This document shows positions 1 through 7,973 of a stretch of 26,579 bases of DNA, piece after piece (positions within the stretch are counted from its first letter, which is position 1; each line of letters starts with the position of its first letter). The notes under the pieces are model-generated. The model searched no databases, had not been told where the DNA came from, and was given only the letters and a program-made list of their open reading frames with translations. Origin of the DNA: a virus; the IMG/VR virus record IMGVR_UViG_3300031784_000173, positions 1-26,579 of that record; one strand, written 5' to 3'. The position numbers were made by a program, and so were the translations under genes.

Positions 1-1
1 C

Positions 2-568
2 AACTATGTCTTTGACATTGGTCGTACTTGCTCTACATCTATTGATCGTATGACAACAGAGCACCCCTATGCTGGTGGCACAGACCGTTATGCCAGTGGT
101 AACGGATCTCTGATGCGGCTTGCCCCCATCATGCTAGCCAACCACACTTGCATCCCTATGGCGATTGCCGAGTCTGTTGCGGTGTCGTTGATGACACATG
201 GCAACAAAGACATTGTGCAATATACAGCGGCCTTCGTCACCGAGACAATGCTCTGCAACATGACAGAAGACTTCAACAAGCTGCGTCACTTCAACACTCG
301 TGAGTCGAAGACCACTGGCACAATCATGCATGCTTATGTTCAAGCATGGCGTAGTGTGTCGATGACTGACAGCTTTGAGGATGCACTGGTTGACGCTGTC
401 AACAGGGGCTATGACGCTGACACTGTCGGCGCTATCACTGGCATGCTAGCTGGTCGTAAGTATGGCTACTCAGCTATACCCAAGCGATGGCTTAACAAGC
501 TGATGAAGCGTGATGAATTGTTGGCTATGGCTGAGGCTCTTTATAAACTTGGAGGTGAAGATAAATGA
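2..568 (+). CDS. ADP-ribosylglycohydrolase (DraG-like), 5' end cut by window edge
   Basis: The reading frame is open from base 2, so the N-terminus lies outside the window. The first ATG, at base 50, is internal: upstream in the same frame is a segment reading NYVFDIGRTCSTS, which is typical of the family. Further family hallmarks are GNGSLMRLAPI and the C-terminal metal-site block GYDADTVGAITG (usual form GGDxDT) followed by an IPxxW segment. Enzymes of this family hydrolyse ADP-ribose from modified proteins or small molecules using a dinuclear metal centre. The N-terminal metal ligands cannot be seen here. The stop overlaps the next start (ATGA). In phages such enzymes could undo ADP-ribosylation imposed by host or phage; the substrate here is unknown. 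Confidence 0.85.
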   Translation, partial: NYVFDIGRTCSTSIDRMTTEHPYAGGTDRYASGNGSLMRLAPIMLANHTCIPMAIAESVAVSLMTHGNKDIVQYTAAFVTETMLCNMTEDFNKLRHFNTRESKTTGTIMHAYVQAWRSVSMTDSFEDALVDAVNRGYDADTVGAITGMLAGRKYGYSAIPKRWLNKLMKRDELLAMAEALYKLGGEDK

Positions 569-771
569 CAATACTACAAAAGAAAATATTGCTTACATTC
601 ATACCCTACATACTAGGCTTTGCCTTTGCCTACAGCATCATGGCCTTCGTAGCATGGGATAGAAACGCTGGCAACTGGTTGTTCAGTGACCGTATGTTCA
701 CCGTTGTGCTTGGCTGTGTGCTAGGCGGCATGTTGTATTGTAGGTTTGACTATGACCGAGCGACACCATGA
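565..771 (+). CDS. Small two-helix membrane protein
   Basis: This 68-residue protein has two hydrophobic stretches, about residues 8-30 and 44-58, with charged residues between and after them, which predicts a small inner-membrane protein. I do not recognise a family. It starts within the stop of the glycohydrolase gene (ATGA overlap) and has a good GGAGG ribosome-binding site about 10 bases upstream, so it is probably translationally coupled. Its position beside an early gene argues against a holin, and a clear holin candidate lies elsewhere (26260-26505). The role is unknown. Confidence 0.7.
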   Translation: MTILQKKILLTFIPYILGFAFAYSIMAFVAWDRNAGNWLFSDRMFTVVLGCVLGGMLYCRFDYDRATP

Positions 772-1190
772 AGATCAAACAAGTTGACAGCAGCAAACGC
801 TCTGTCGCAGCCCTACTGACAGCCCTTCAACAAACGTGCTTGCCCTATGACAAACTTTATGAAACAGATGGTGGTTACTGGTGGACGGCTACTGATGATA
901 GCGGTGTGGCGTGTGGTTTCGCAGGTCTTGCTGCTTCTGTTCGTTGGGGTGACACTGGTTATCTGTGTAGGGCGGGCGTTATACCTAGCCATCGTGGACA
1001 AGGTCTACAGAAAAAACTTATACGGATACGTATCAGGAAGGCTAAGGCGCTAGGCTGGCAGTGGCTTGTCACTGACACCTATCACAACCCTGCCTCTGCC
1101 AACAGTCTCATTGCCTGTGGGTTTAAGATGTTTGAACCGTCCATTCCTTGGGGCGCTAGAGGTACGCTGTATTGGAGAAGGAAAGTATGA
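768..1190 (+). CDS. GNAT-family N-acetyltransferase
   Basis: This 140-residue protein has the GNAT layout. A central strand leads into the acetyl-CoA pyrophosphate-binding motif A at residues 71-85 (VIPSHRGQGLQKKLI, RGxGL type), followed by an N-P-A-S-A-N-S-L-I-A-C-G-F segment typical of motif B. It would transfer an acetyl group from acetyl-CoA to an amine on a protein or small molecule. The substrate cannot be deduced. The start overlaps the upstream stop and the ribosome-binding site is weak, so coupling is likely. Phage GNATs have been linked to modification of host proteins or toxins, but nothing here points to a specific target. Confidence 0.8.
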   Translation: MKIKQVDSSKRSVAALLTALQQTCLPYDKLYETDGGYWWTATDDSGVACGFAGLAASVRWGDTGYLCRAGVIPSHRGQGLQKKLIRIRIRKAKALGWQWLVTDTYHNPASANSLIACGFKMFEPSIPWGARGTLYWRRKV

Positions 1191-1411
1191 CAAAGGAAGA
1201 AATTATTATGCGAGGCAAACAGCTTGGCTTCCCACGCTTGAGCAAGAAGAGCCACGACAATCAAGCCACAATGATCGCCACAATTGTTGAGGAGGCGGTG
1301 CGCTTGGAACGTGAGGCGTGTGCAAAGATCTGTGACAAATTGCAAGATGATATTGCTACCGAACCAAAGCACTGCGCTGAAAGCATCCGAGCAAGAGGGG
1401 GGCAGCAATGA
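1187..1411 (+). CDS. Hypothetical protein with CAKIC...IRARG segment
   Basis: I chose the ATG at 1187 rather than the in-frame codon at 1172, because it overlaps the acetyltransferase stop (ATGA) and is preceded by GGAGAAGGAAAG. The 74-residue product has a charged helix reading REACAKIC followed by CAESIRARG. This pattern is common in short uncharacterised phage proteins. No catalytic motif is visible. The two or three Cys residues could bind metal, but there is no clear CxxC pair. Its 3' end overlaps the integrase start, so the genes are co-transcribed. Confidence 0.7.
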   Translation: MTKEEIIMRGKQLGFPRLSKKSHDNQATMIATIVEEAVRLEREACAKICDKLQDDIATEPKHCAESIRARGGQQ

Positions 1412-2478
1412 CACCCCGCTATGTGATGCAGGTTGGTGACACCTACCGCTACAACCCACCTTCGGATGCGGTGAAAGCTGGTGTTATTCGCCGCAAAACA
1501 TTCACAGATTACGAAGACGCAATCAGCTATGCTGCCCTTGCCAATGCTGAGTTGGATGTGTGGCGCAAGGAACGTAAAGACCTACGCAACTTGCGTACAG
1601 ATGCAAGGGTTGGTGAGTTGGTTGCAAGCTACAAGCAAAACATTAGCTATGCTTCTTTGAATCCAAAGACCCGCAAGGACTACGACTACTACATCAAGTG
1701 TTGGCTCGACAGATCGCTGCATTCAGCGAAGCTTGAAGACTTAACAACACCAACATGCCAACGTATATACGAAGAAGCTGCCGAGCATAGCGTTAGCCTT
1801 GCCAATCACAGCCTCTCTGTCTATCGTTTGCTGTTCAACTATGCCATACGTCATGGCTTCACACAGCACAACCCCTTCAGCAAGGTGCTTAAACGGGCTG
1901 ACAAGCCACGTAAAGTTGTATGGACTAGGGCAGACATCAAAGCCTACCTAACCACTGCGTATGGCGAGTTTAAATGGCGCAACGTAGGACTCATTGTGCA
2001 GATGGCACATGAATGGGGACAACGCTTGGGTGATATGAGGCTGTTGAAGTGGAGCAGCTACGACCTCAACACTGGTGTGCTAACCCTTGAGCAGAGCAAG
2101 CGTAGAGCAACGGTGACTATACCAACTTCACAAACCTTACAGACTATGCTCAAGCAACAGCATGCTGAGTATGGCTGGCAAGAATACATTGCACCCAGTA
2201 CCATTGCTGATGGCAAGGGTGGACTAAGACCCTACAGCATTACCAGACTGCCCATTGTTGGCGCTGAGATAATGAAGGCAGCTGGTTTGCCTGATGCATT
2301 GAGACTGATGGACTTGCGAAGGACAGCGATAAGTGAGATGCTTGAACATGGTGTACCCATTACCAACGTGATGTCGGTGAGTGGTCATGCTTCAGCACAA
2401 AGCTTAACGCCCTATTTAAAACACACGTTGAAGAGTGCATCGTTTGCACAAAATCTGCGATGCTTAGAGGAACTGTAA
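1408..2478 (+). CDS. Tyrosine recombinase / phage integrase
   Basis: At 356 residues this has the usual size of a tyrosine recombinase. It has an N-terminal SAM-like core-binding domain at about residues 65-160 and a catalytic domain after about 165. Visible active-site residues are Arg206 (box I, GQRLGDMRLLKW), Lys231 (beta-hairpin, QSKRR), Arg304 (MDLRRT), His327 (SGHAS) and nucleophile Tyr336 (TPYLKHT). The first position of box II, normally His or Lys in HxxR, is Met301. The ribosome-binding site is strong (AGAGGGGGG). It would catalyse site-specific integration or excision. No att core, tRNA fragment, excisionase or repressor is visible nearby, so a temperate lifestyle is only suggested. 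Confidence 0.9.
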   Translation: MTPRYVMQVGDTYRYNPPSDAVKAGVIRRKTFTDYEDAISYAALANAELDVWRKERKDLRNLRTDARVGELVASYKQNISYASLNPKTRKDYDYYIKCWLDRSLHSAKLEDLTTPTCQRIYEEAAEHSVSLANHSLSVYRLLFNYAIRHGFTQHNPFSKVLKRADKPRKVVWTRADIKAYLTTAYGEFKWRNVGLIVQMAHEWGQRLGDMRLLKWSSYDLNTGVLTLEQSKRRATVTIPTSQTLQTMLKQQHAEYGWQEYIAPSTIADGKGGLRPYSITRLPIVGAEIMKAAGLPDALRLMDLRRTAISEMLEHGVPITNVMSVSGHASAQSLTPYLKHTLKSASFAQNLRCLEEL

Positions 2479-2503
2479 AGTGACATGGAGAAAGAGAGAA
2501 ATT

Positions 2504-2680
2504 ATGAATGAACAAGAACGTGAACTTGATTTCATGGTGGCTGAGTTAGAGCAGGAAAACAACCTTATGAGGGCTAGAAACGCCCGTCTTGAGGCTGAGG
2601 TGACTGTGCTAACCGAGATGGTGCGTGTGCTGTCTGACAAGATGGCAGAGATGGAGAAGAACACATCATGGAAAACATAG
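2504..2680 (+). CDS. Small coiled-coil protein
   Basis: This 58-residue protein is almost entirely a charged amphipathic helix (ELEQENNLMRARNARLEAEV and onward), which predicts a coiled coil. The ATG at 2504 is preferred over the in-frame GTG at 2480 because GGAGAAAGAG lies at the right distance upstream. The 3' end overlaps the next small gene. No family is recognised; it could be an adaptor or an oligomerising partner. Confidence 0.6.
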   Translation: MNEQERELDFMVAELEQENNLMRARNARLEAEVTVLTEMVRVLSDKMAEMEKNTSWKT

Positions 2681-2769
2681 CAACAATAGTTTTACTTATT
2701 GGCACAGGTGTCTTAATAACACTTGCTGTCCTAGCCCTTGTGCTTTACATAGGAATGCGAAATGATTGA
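2668..2769 (+). CDS. 33-residue single-pass membrane peptide
   Basis: This very short reading frame starts inside the 3' end of the coiled-coil gene. It encodes about 33 residues: a short N-terminus (MENIAT), one long hydrophobic helix of about 22 residues and a short GMRND tail. Its stop overlaps the start of a second small membrane peptide. The chain of overlapping starts and stops with known-size neighbours argues that it is translated. The function is unknown. Confidence 0.5.
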   Translation: MENIATIVLLIGTGVLITLAVLALVLYIGMRND

Positions 2770-2860
2770 AACAGTTTTAATAGTAATGCTAATGGGCGCT
2801 TGTGCAGTTTGCATCAACGCAGTTATCATGATGGCCCTATTTAAATGGTGGAACGAATGA
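2762..2860 (+). CDS. 32-residue single-pass membrane peptide
   Basis: This second tiny gene overlaps the previous one by 8 bases and the following one by 4 bases (ATGA). The product has one hydrophobic helix covering most of its length, with two Cys residues, and ends in FKWWNE. The topology resembles other phage microproteins, but there is no recognisable family. It could be a membrane-acting inhibitor or a chance frame kept open; the stop-start coupling favours a real gene. Confidence 0.5.
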   Translation: MIETVLIVMLMGACAVCINAVIMMALFKWWNE

Positions 2861-3027
2861 CAAATCTTATTGAAATAAACCGTGAACAGATCGAACAGCT
2901 TGTGCTTGATGAGCTTAACTTCTTGATTGACTACGAATTTAAAAGCAACAATCCAGATGCTGAACTTGTTGCAGCATTACACCTAGTGCTTGGACAATTC
3001 ACACCCTTTGGGGAACTACAAGCATGA
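2857..3027 (+). CDS. Small acidic hypothetical protein
   Basis: This encodes 56 residues starting at ATG 2857, which overlaps the upstream stop. An in-frame ATG at 2845 is possible but lies inside the preceding gene. The sequence is acidic and predicted helical (EQIEQLVLDELNFLIDYEF), with no Cys or catalytic motif. It ends on the start codon of the next gene. The function is unknown. Confidence 0.6.
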   Translation: MTNLIEINREQIEQLVLDELNFLIDYEFKSNNPDAELVAALHLVLGQFTPFGELQA

Positions 3028-3227
3028 CCCGCTTTGATTTAGAACAACACATCATGCAAGCTTGGGTTACCTGTGAAGACCTTGACCTGCTGCTGTGGAG
3101 ATCTGCAGACTGTGCCGAGCTTATGTCTGAGGATGAGTTGCACAACACAATACTTGCCATTAGATCTTTGCATGAATCAAGAATGCTAAAGCTTTGGAAC
3201 TGCTATGAAGAAAGCTTACGTAAGTAA
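3024..3227 (+). CDS. Small hypothetical protein
   Basis: This 67-residue helical, acidic protein (SEDELHNTILAIRSLHESRM) starts over the stop of the gene before it with a GGGGAA ribosome-binding site. Its TAA shares its last base with the ATG of the primase-helicase gene. Similar short proteins with an 'L-x-E-D-E-L ... L-H-x-x-R' pattern are common just upstream of phage replication genes, but I know of no function for them. Confidence 0.65.
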   Translation: MTRFDLEQHIMQAWVTCEDLDLLLWRSADCAELMSEDELHNTILAIRSLHESRMLKLWNCYEESLRK

Positions 3228-4846
3228 TGGCGTTTATTAAACTACACATTCCCTGCCCCAAGTGCGGCAGCAGTGACGGTGCTTCGATGAATGAAGATCG
3301 AAGCCTGTTCTGCTTTGTATGCCAAACCCTAACCCCTTCCGATATGGAAGAAACCTTTGAGGAAATAAACGTGATTGATGTAGACACCGAAATAAAAGAC
3401 AACAGCTTCCTGAAGCACTACCGCAACGGTACGCTAGAGGCTGTGCATGATCGCCGCATTCACGTTGCAACGATGGAGAAGTATGGTGTTGTTCGTGAGA
3501 AGGACAACCTCTACTTCCCCTACTACGACAAAGACTCGCAGCTGGTGGCAGCTAAGGTGAGAGGTGTCAAAGACAAGAGCTTCAACACTGCAGGTAGCTG
3601 GAGCAAAGGCACATTGTTTGGGCAGCATCTGTTCCCAAGCGGTGGTAAATACTTGACCATCACCGAAGGTGAGTTTGATGCACTGGCTGCATTCCAAATG
3701 ACTGGGTCGAAATGGCCTGTGGTATCCATCCGTACTGGTGCAGGGTCTGCATTGAAAGATTGCAAAGCCAACTACGAATACATCAACAGCTTTGAGAACA
3801 TCGTGCTGTGCATGGACGGTGATGCGCCCGGTCAGAAGGCTGCTAAAGAAGTTGCTGAATTGTTTGGTAGCAAGTGCAAGTTGTTCAAGCCTGTGCCTGA
3901 GTACAAAGACTCATGCGATTGGCTAGCTGACAAGAAGGAAGCACAGTTTGTTGATCGTTGGTGGAGGGCTGAGCCGTTCGTACCCGATGGCATTGTCTCT
4001 GGTTCTAGCTTGTGGGACTTGGTGTCTGCACCACTTGCACCAGCTGACTGCACCTACCCTTGGAAGAGCTTGAACGAGCTAACCTATGGCATACGCTTGG
4101 GCGAGTTGGTCACTGTGACAGCTGGCTCAGGGTTGGGTAAGTCGCAAGTGCTGCGTGAGATTGTTTGGCACTTGCTTGGCAACACCCACGACAACATTGG
4201 TTTGTTGTTCTTAGAAGAGAGTGTTAAGAAGACTGCCCTGTCGATGATGAGCTTGGCAGCTAACACACCTTTGCACTTGCCAGATACGGTGGTGACACAA
4301 GAGCAACGCCGTGATGCCTTCGATCACACACTTGGCACTGGTCGTCTGTATTTGCTTGATCACTTTGGCAGCACGTCTGTTGAGAACATCATCAACCGTG
4401 TACGCTACATGGCTAAGGCAGTTGGCTGCAAGTATGTATTCGTAGACCACATCTCAATCATTGTGTCAGCACAAGAGAGCGGTGACGAACGCAAAGCCAT
4501 TGATGAAATCATGACCAAGCTGCGCATGCTTGTGCAGGAAACCAACATCTCTTTGATTATTGTTTCACACCTGAAGCGCCCAAGCGACAAAGGCCATGAG
4601 GAAGGTGCAGCTACATCACTGGCTCAGCTTCGTGGCTCTGGCTCCATTGCTCAGCTGTCGGATATGGTGATTGGTCTTGAACGTAATGGTCAGCATGAAG
4701 ATCCTATCATCCGCAACACCACCCGTGTGCGTGTGTTGAAGAATCGTTTTGCTGGCATCACTGGACCCGCTGGCAATCTTCTTTATAATAAAGAGACAGG
4801 CCGTATGTTTGAGATGGATGATGAACCCGAAGGAGATTTGTTATGA
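3227..4846 (+). CDS. DNA primase-helicase (T7 gp4-like)
   Basis: This 539-residue bifunctional replication protein is close in length to T7 gp4. The N-terminal zinc-binding site uses Cys10, Cys13, Cys29 and Cys32. The TOPRIM domain shows TEGEFDALAAF at about residues 146-156 and CMDGDAPGQ near 197-205. The RecA-like helicase domain has Walker A GSGLGKS near 302-308, Walker B YVFVDHISII near 404-413, SLIIVSHLKRP near 443-453, and the segment RVRVLKNRFAG near 500-510 that carries the likely arginine finger. It would synthesise primers and unwind DNA as a ring at the fork, working with the polymerase and ssDNA-binding protein encoded downstream. Confidence 0.95.
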   Translation: MAFIKLHIPCPKCGSSDGASMNEDRSLFCFVCQTLTPSDMEETFEEINVIDVDTEIKDNSFLKHYRNGTLEAVHDRRIHVATMEKYGVVREKDNLYFPYYDKDSQLVAAKVRGVKDKSFNTAGSWSKGTLFGQHLFPSGGKYLTITEGEFDALAAFQMTGSKWPVVSIRTGAGSALKDCKANYEYINSFENIVLCMDGDAPGQKAAKEVAELFGSKCKLFKPVPEYKDSCDWLADKKEAQFVDRWWRAEPFVPDGIVSGSSLWDLVSAPLAPADCTYPWKSLNELTYGIRLGELVTVTAGSGLGKSQVLREIVWHLLGNTHDNIGLLFLEESVKKTALSMMSLAANTPLHLPDTVVTQEQRRDAFDHTLGTGRLYLLDHFGSTSVENIINRVRYMAKAVGCKYVFVDHISIIVSAQESGDERKAIDEIMTKLRMLVQETNISLIIVSHLKRPSDKGHEEGAATSLAQLRGSGSIAQLSDMVIGLERNGQHEDPIIRNTTRVRVLKNRFAGITGPAGNLLYNKETGRMFEMDDEPEGDLL

Positions 4847-5082
4847 ACTATCAGAAGTTTGAAAAGTATTATTACCTACGCTACCAACAGTTTGAAGCAT
4901 TGACCGATGCCAAAGATTGGTTTGACGAAGGCGAAGAACAACACATGTGGAATGAATTGCTTTGGTATGCCCACACATGTTACGAAGCTAAGAAACTCTT
5001 CGAAAGCTTCGATGACAAAGACATGGAAGTGTTGTTAGGTGGTCGTGTACCGTTGTTTATTTTGGAGGTTACAGATGAGTGA
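4843..5082 (+). CDS. Hypothetical protein in replication operon
   Basis: This 79-residue protein is rich in Tyr, Trp, Glu and Phe (FEKYYYLRYQQFEALTDAKD) and predicted helical. The start overlaps the primase-helicase stop (ATGA) and is preceded by a good GAAGGAG site. No recognisable domain is present. Its place between the helicase and polymerase genes suggests a replication accessory role, but this is inference from position only. Confidence 0.65.
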   Translation: MNYQKFEKYYYLRYQQFEALTDAKDWFDEGEEQHMWNELLWYAHTCYEAKKLFESFDDKDMEVLLGGRVPLFILEVTDE

Positions 5083-5254
5083 CGGCGGCAAAGGAAGCAC
5101 ACAACGCCCACGCAGCATTGCTGATGTTGAATGGGCCAACCGTTGGAACTCCATCTTTGGCAGAGACAACGTAGACATCTACAAACAAGAGCAAGAGAAG
5201 AAAGAAAAGGAAGAGAAAGATGGATTGGATTTACGATCTGGAGACATATCCTAA
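5075..5254 (+). CDS. Small MSDGGKGS-type conserved phage protein
   Basis: This 59-residue protein begins MSDGGKGSTQRPRS and has a Trp-containing middle (EWANRWNSIFGRDN) and a highly charged, Lys/Glu-rich C-terminus. Short proteins with this N-terminus are widespread and uncharacterised in tailed phages. The ATG at 5075 has TTGGAGG about 6 bases upstream, which makes it preferable to the in-frame ATG at 5039. The 3' end overlaps the start of the polymerase gene by 35 bases in another frame. Confidence 0.7.
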   Translation: MSDGGKGSTQRPRSIADVEWANRWNSIFGRDNVDIYKQEQEKKEKEEKDGLDLRSGDIS

Positions 5255-7289
5255 CTGCTTCACCTTCACCACCATCAACATCGATGGTGAAGAAGCACAG
5301 ACCTTTGAGATGTCCACTCGTAAGAATGAGGCTGCTCAGATGTTTGCGTTTCTTGACACATGCAAGAAGAAGAAGAGCCACCTCATCGGCTTCAACAACT
5401 TAGGCTTTGACTACCCCATACTCCATGACCTACTATCTGTGCGTGAGAAAGCATTGACTGTGTCTGGTAAGGCTGTTGCCATTCGTGCTTACAAGAAAGC
5501 ACAGGCCATCATTACCAATCAAGACAAGTTTGTCGATGTAGTCTATGACCGTGAGCAGTATGTGAAACAGATTGACTTGTACAAGATTCATCACTTCGAC
5601 AACAAGGCACGAGCTACGTCATTGAAGATGATTGAATTTAATATGAAGTCTGACACCATCGAAGACTTGCCCTTCCCTGTTGGCACTGATCTGACCGATG
5701 AACAAATGGATGTGCTCATTAGCTACAACATGCATGACGTGGTGAAGACGCTCGACTTCTACAAGGAGTCGCTGCATCTAATTAACTTCCGTGCTGAGTT
5801 GTCTAAGAAGTATAAGAAGAACTTCCTCAACCACAACGACACCAAGATTGGCAAAGACTACTTCATCATGCAGCTTGAAGAGAACATGCCCGGCTGTTGC
5901 TATACGATGGGTGCTAAAGGTGAGCGTAAGATTAACCAAACAAAACGTGATGTTATTCACATCAAAGATTGTTTGTTCAATTACTACGACTTCCAACACC
6001 CTGCGTTTCAGGCTGTGCTTGATTGGTTCAAACAACAAAGCATCACCGAAACCAAGGGCGTATTCTCTGCCATCCCTGAGGATAAGCTAGGCAAGGTTGC
6101 GATGTTTGCCAACATGACAACGCTGCGTAAGAAGTTTGTCGGTGTCCCAACTGACGAAGACATTGCAGACTTCAAAGCTGAGTATCCCCTTGGGTGGGTG
6201 GAGCAGGTGGAGTTGAAGGCCAAGAAAAAGGGTGAGGCTCAGTACAGCCATTGGAAACATTGGAATGAAGCATCAACCCTGAACGTTGTTGTCAACGGCT
6301 TTCAATTCGACTTCGGCACTGGTGGCATTCATGGATCTATTGAGTCTCAGACAGTGGTGGAAGACGATGAGTGCATAATTGTGGACGCTGACGTGGCTTC
6401 GATGTACCCCAACATCGCCATTGCCAACCGTGTCTACCCTAAGCATTTGGGTGAGAAGTTCTGTGACATCTACCAAGATGTCTACAACCAACGTAAGAGC
6501 TATGCCAAGGGTAGTGCTGAGAACGCCATGCTGAAGCTTGCGTTGAACGGTGTATACGGTGATAGCAACAACCAGTTTAGCCCCTTCTATGACCCGCAAT
6601 ACACCATGTCAATCACCATCAATGGGCAGCTTAGCCTGTGCCTGTTGGCTGAGAAGCTGCTGGATATTGAAGGGTTGTCCATCATTCAGGTGAATACAGA
6701 CGGTGTCACTGTGAAGCTGCCTCGTCAGAAGGTTACAGAATATGAAACCATCTGTGCAGTGTGGCAGAAGCAGGTTGGTCTTGAGCTGGAGTATGCGTAT
6801 TACAGCAAGATGATTATCCGTGACGTGAACAACTACATTGCCTTGTACACCAACGGTAAGGTGAAGCGTAAGGGTGCGTATCAATACGAAGACTTGGGCT
6901 GGCATCAGGACCAAGGTGGGTTAGTGATTCCTAAGGCTGCTGAGGCTTACATGCTGCATGGCATTGACATCGATACCTACATCAAGGGTCATCAAAACAA
7001 CTACGACTTCCTATTGCGTACTAAAGTACCACGTAGCAGTAGGTTGGTGATGGTGATGGGTGACGGTAGCGAAGTGTTGCAGCAAAACATCTGTCGCTAT
7101 TACGCATCAACAGCTGGTGCAGATTTGATAAAGATTATGCCACCGCTGGTTGTTGATGGCGAAGAGCGTAGGATGGATGTAGAATCTGGATGGAAGACTT
7201 GGGCGTGTAACAACATCAAAGACTTTAGCCGTAGTGATTTAGATTATTCTTTCTATACGGCTGCAGCAAAGAAACTTGTTGTAGAATAA
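5220..7289 (+). CDS. Family B DNA polymerase with 3'-5' exonuclease
   Basis: This 689-residue replicative polymerase shows a DnaQ-like proofreading domain with ExoI DLETYP (Asp6, Glu8), ExoII FNNLGFD (Asp64) and ExoIII YNMHD (Tyr169, Asp173). Palm motifs are A, DVASMYP (Asp391); B, KLALNGVYG (Lys439 to Gly447); and C, NTDG (Asp494). These are family B signatures; no family A motifs are present. In motif C the first Asp of the usual DTD is Asn492, while the Asp that corresponds to the second metal ligand is kept. Only 48 residues separate motifs A and B, so the TPR1 insertion of protein-primed polymerases is absent. The ribosome-binding site is GGAAGAG. Confidence 0.9.
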   Translation: MDWIYDLETYPNCFTFTTINIDGEEAQTFEMSTRKNEAAQMFAFLDTCKKKKSHLIGFNNLGFDYPILHDLLSVREKALTVSGKAVAIRAYKKAQAIITNQDKFVDVVYDREQYVKQIDLYKIHHFDNKARATSLKMIEFNMKSDTIEDLPFPVGTDLTDEQMDVLISYNMHDVVKTLDFYKESLHLINFRAELSKKYKKNFLNHNDTKIGKDYFIMQLEENMPGCCYTMGAKGERKINQTKRDVIHIKDCLFNYYDFQHPAFQAVLDWFKQQSITETKGVFSAIPEDKLGKVAMFANMTTLRKKFVGVPTDEDIADFKAEYPLGWVEQVELKAKKKGEAQYSHWKHWNEASTLNVVVNGFQFDFGTGGIHGSIESQTVVEDDECIIVDADVASMYPNIAIANRVYPKHLGEKFCDIYQDVYNQRKSYAKGSAENAMLKLALNGVYGDSNNQFSPFYDPQYTMSITINGQLSLCLLAEKLLDIEGLSIIQVNTDGVTVKLPRQKVTEYETICAVWQKQVGLELEYAYYSKMIIRDVNNYIALYTNGKVKRKGAYQYEDLGWHQDQGGLVIPKAAEAYMLHGIDIDTYIKGHQNNYDFLLRTKVPRSSRLVMVMGDGSEVLQQNICRYYASTAGADLIKIMPPLVVDGEERRMDVESGWKTWACNNIKDFSRSDLDYSFYTAAAKKLVVE

Positions 7290-7349
7290 TTGAATGTAGG
7301 AAGCTGGCCCCTACTGAATTGGTCAGCATTCAAATCAAAGGAAACTCAA

Positions 7350-7769
7350 ATGAGTGAAGAAAAGAAACGTGTCAAAGTTAAAGCATCCATCTACTGGTGC
7401 TTCCACAACAAAGTGAACGAGATGTCCGGTGACTACCAGATCAACTTGTGCAACTTGTCCGAAGCAGCTGTCGAAGCTTTCGAAGAGATGGGTATCCCTG
7501 TGCAGACAGGTGAAGGCAAGAAAGAAGAGATGGGCAAGTACATTACTTGCAAATCTAAGAAGCCTATCAAAGTGTTTGATGCTGAAGGTGACGAGATCAC
7601 TGAATCCATCGGCAACGGTAGCAAGGGCAAAGCCATTGTCGGTTCATACGACTGGACTTTCAAGAACAAGAAAGGCACAAGTGCTTCTCTTGGTAAGCTG
7701 GTCATCACCGACTTGATTGAGTATGCCAACGCAGCTGGTAACTTGAATGATGATGAAGATGTTCTTTAA
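7350..7769 (+). CDS. Single-stranded DNA-binding protein (T7 gp2.5-like)
   Basis: This 139-residue protein starts at ATG 7350, with AAAGGAAA upstream; a TTG in the same frame at 7290 is rejected. Its pattern of beta strands, an aromatic-rich core (ASIYWCFHNK, GSYDWTFKNKKG) and the very acidic end NDDEDVL match phage gp2.5-type ssDNA-binding proteins. The acidic tail of that family contacts polymerase and helicase. It would coat ssDNA at the fork and promote annealing. The gene follows the polymerase after a 60-base leader, the longest gap in this part of the operon. Confidence 0.85.
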   Translation: MSEEKKRVKVKASIYWCFHNKVNEMSGDYQINLCNLSEAAVEAFEEMGIPVQTGEGKKEEMGKYITCKSKKPIKVFDAEGDEITESIGNGSKGKAIVGSYDWTFKNKKGTSASLGKLVITDLIEYANAAGNLNDDEDVL

Positions 7770-7778
7770 GGAATGACA

Positions 7779-7973
7779 ATGCAAATTAAACTAGACCTCC
7801 ACCTCGATGTTGTCAATGCTGTCTTGACAGCCTTGGCTAAAATGCCATACGAGCAATCAGCTCCTGTGATCAACCTCATTCAGCAACAAGCTGGTCCACA
7901 AGTGGAAGCTGCACAAGCTGAAGCTGCTGCCAATCCAGCTGTTGTAACTGACGTTGAGCCTAAAGCTGAGTAA
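7779..7973 (+). CDS. Small hypothetical protein with Ala/Glu-rich tail
   Basis: This is a 64-residue product if translation begins at ATG 7779, which has AAGGA at better spacing than the in-frame ATG at 7773. The N-terminal half is a predicted helix pair (LDVVNAVLTALAKMPYEQSA); the rest is Ala, Gln and Glu-rich. Short proteins of this type often lie beside phage ssDNA-binding and exonuclease genes. The function is unknown. Its stop shares a base with the next start (TAATG). Confidence 0.65.
   Translation: MQIKLDLHLDVVNAVLTALAKMPYEQSAPVINLIQQQAGPQVEAAQAEAAANPAVVTDVEPKAE

Noticed and set aside
5220-7289. Family A (T7-type) identity for the DNA polymerase
   Set aside because: The motifs read DVASMYP, KxxxNxxYG and NTDG, which are family B; no family A motif is present.
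7290-7349. N-terminal extension of the ssDNA-binding protein from TTG 7290
   Set aside because: The ATG at 7350 has a proper ribosome-binding site and gives the usual compact N-terminus; the extension is unlike the family.
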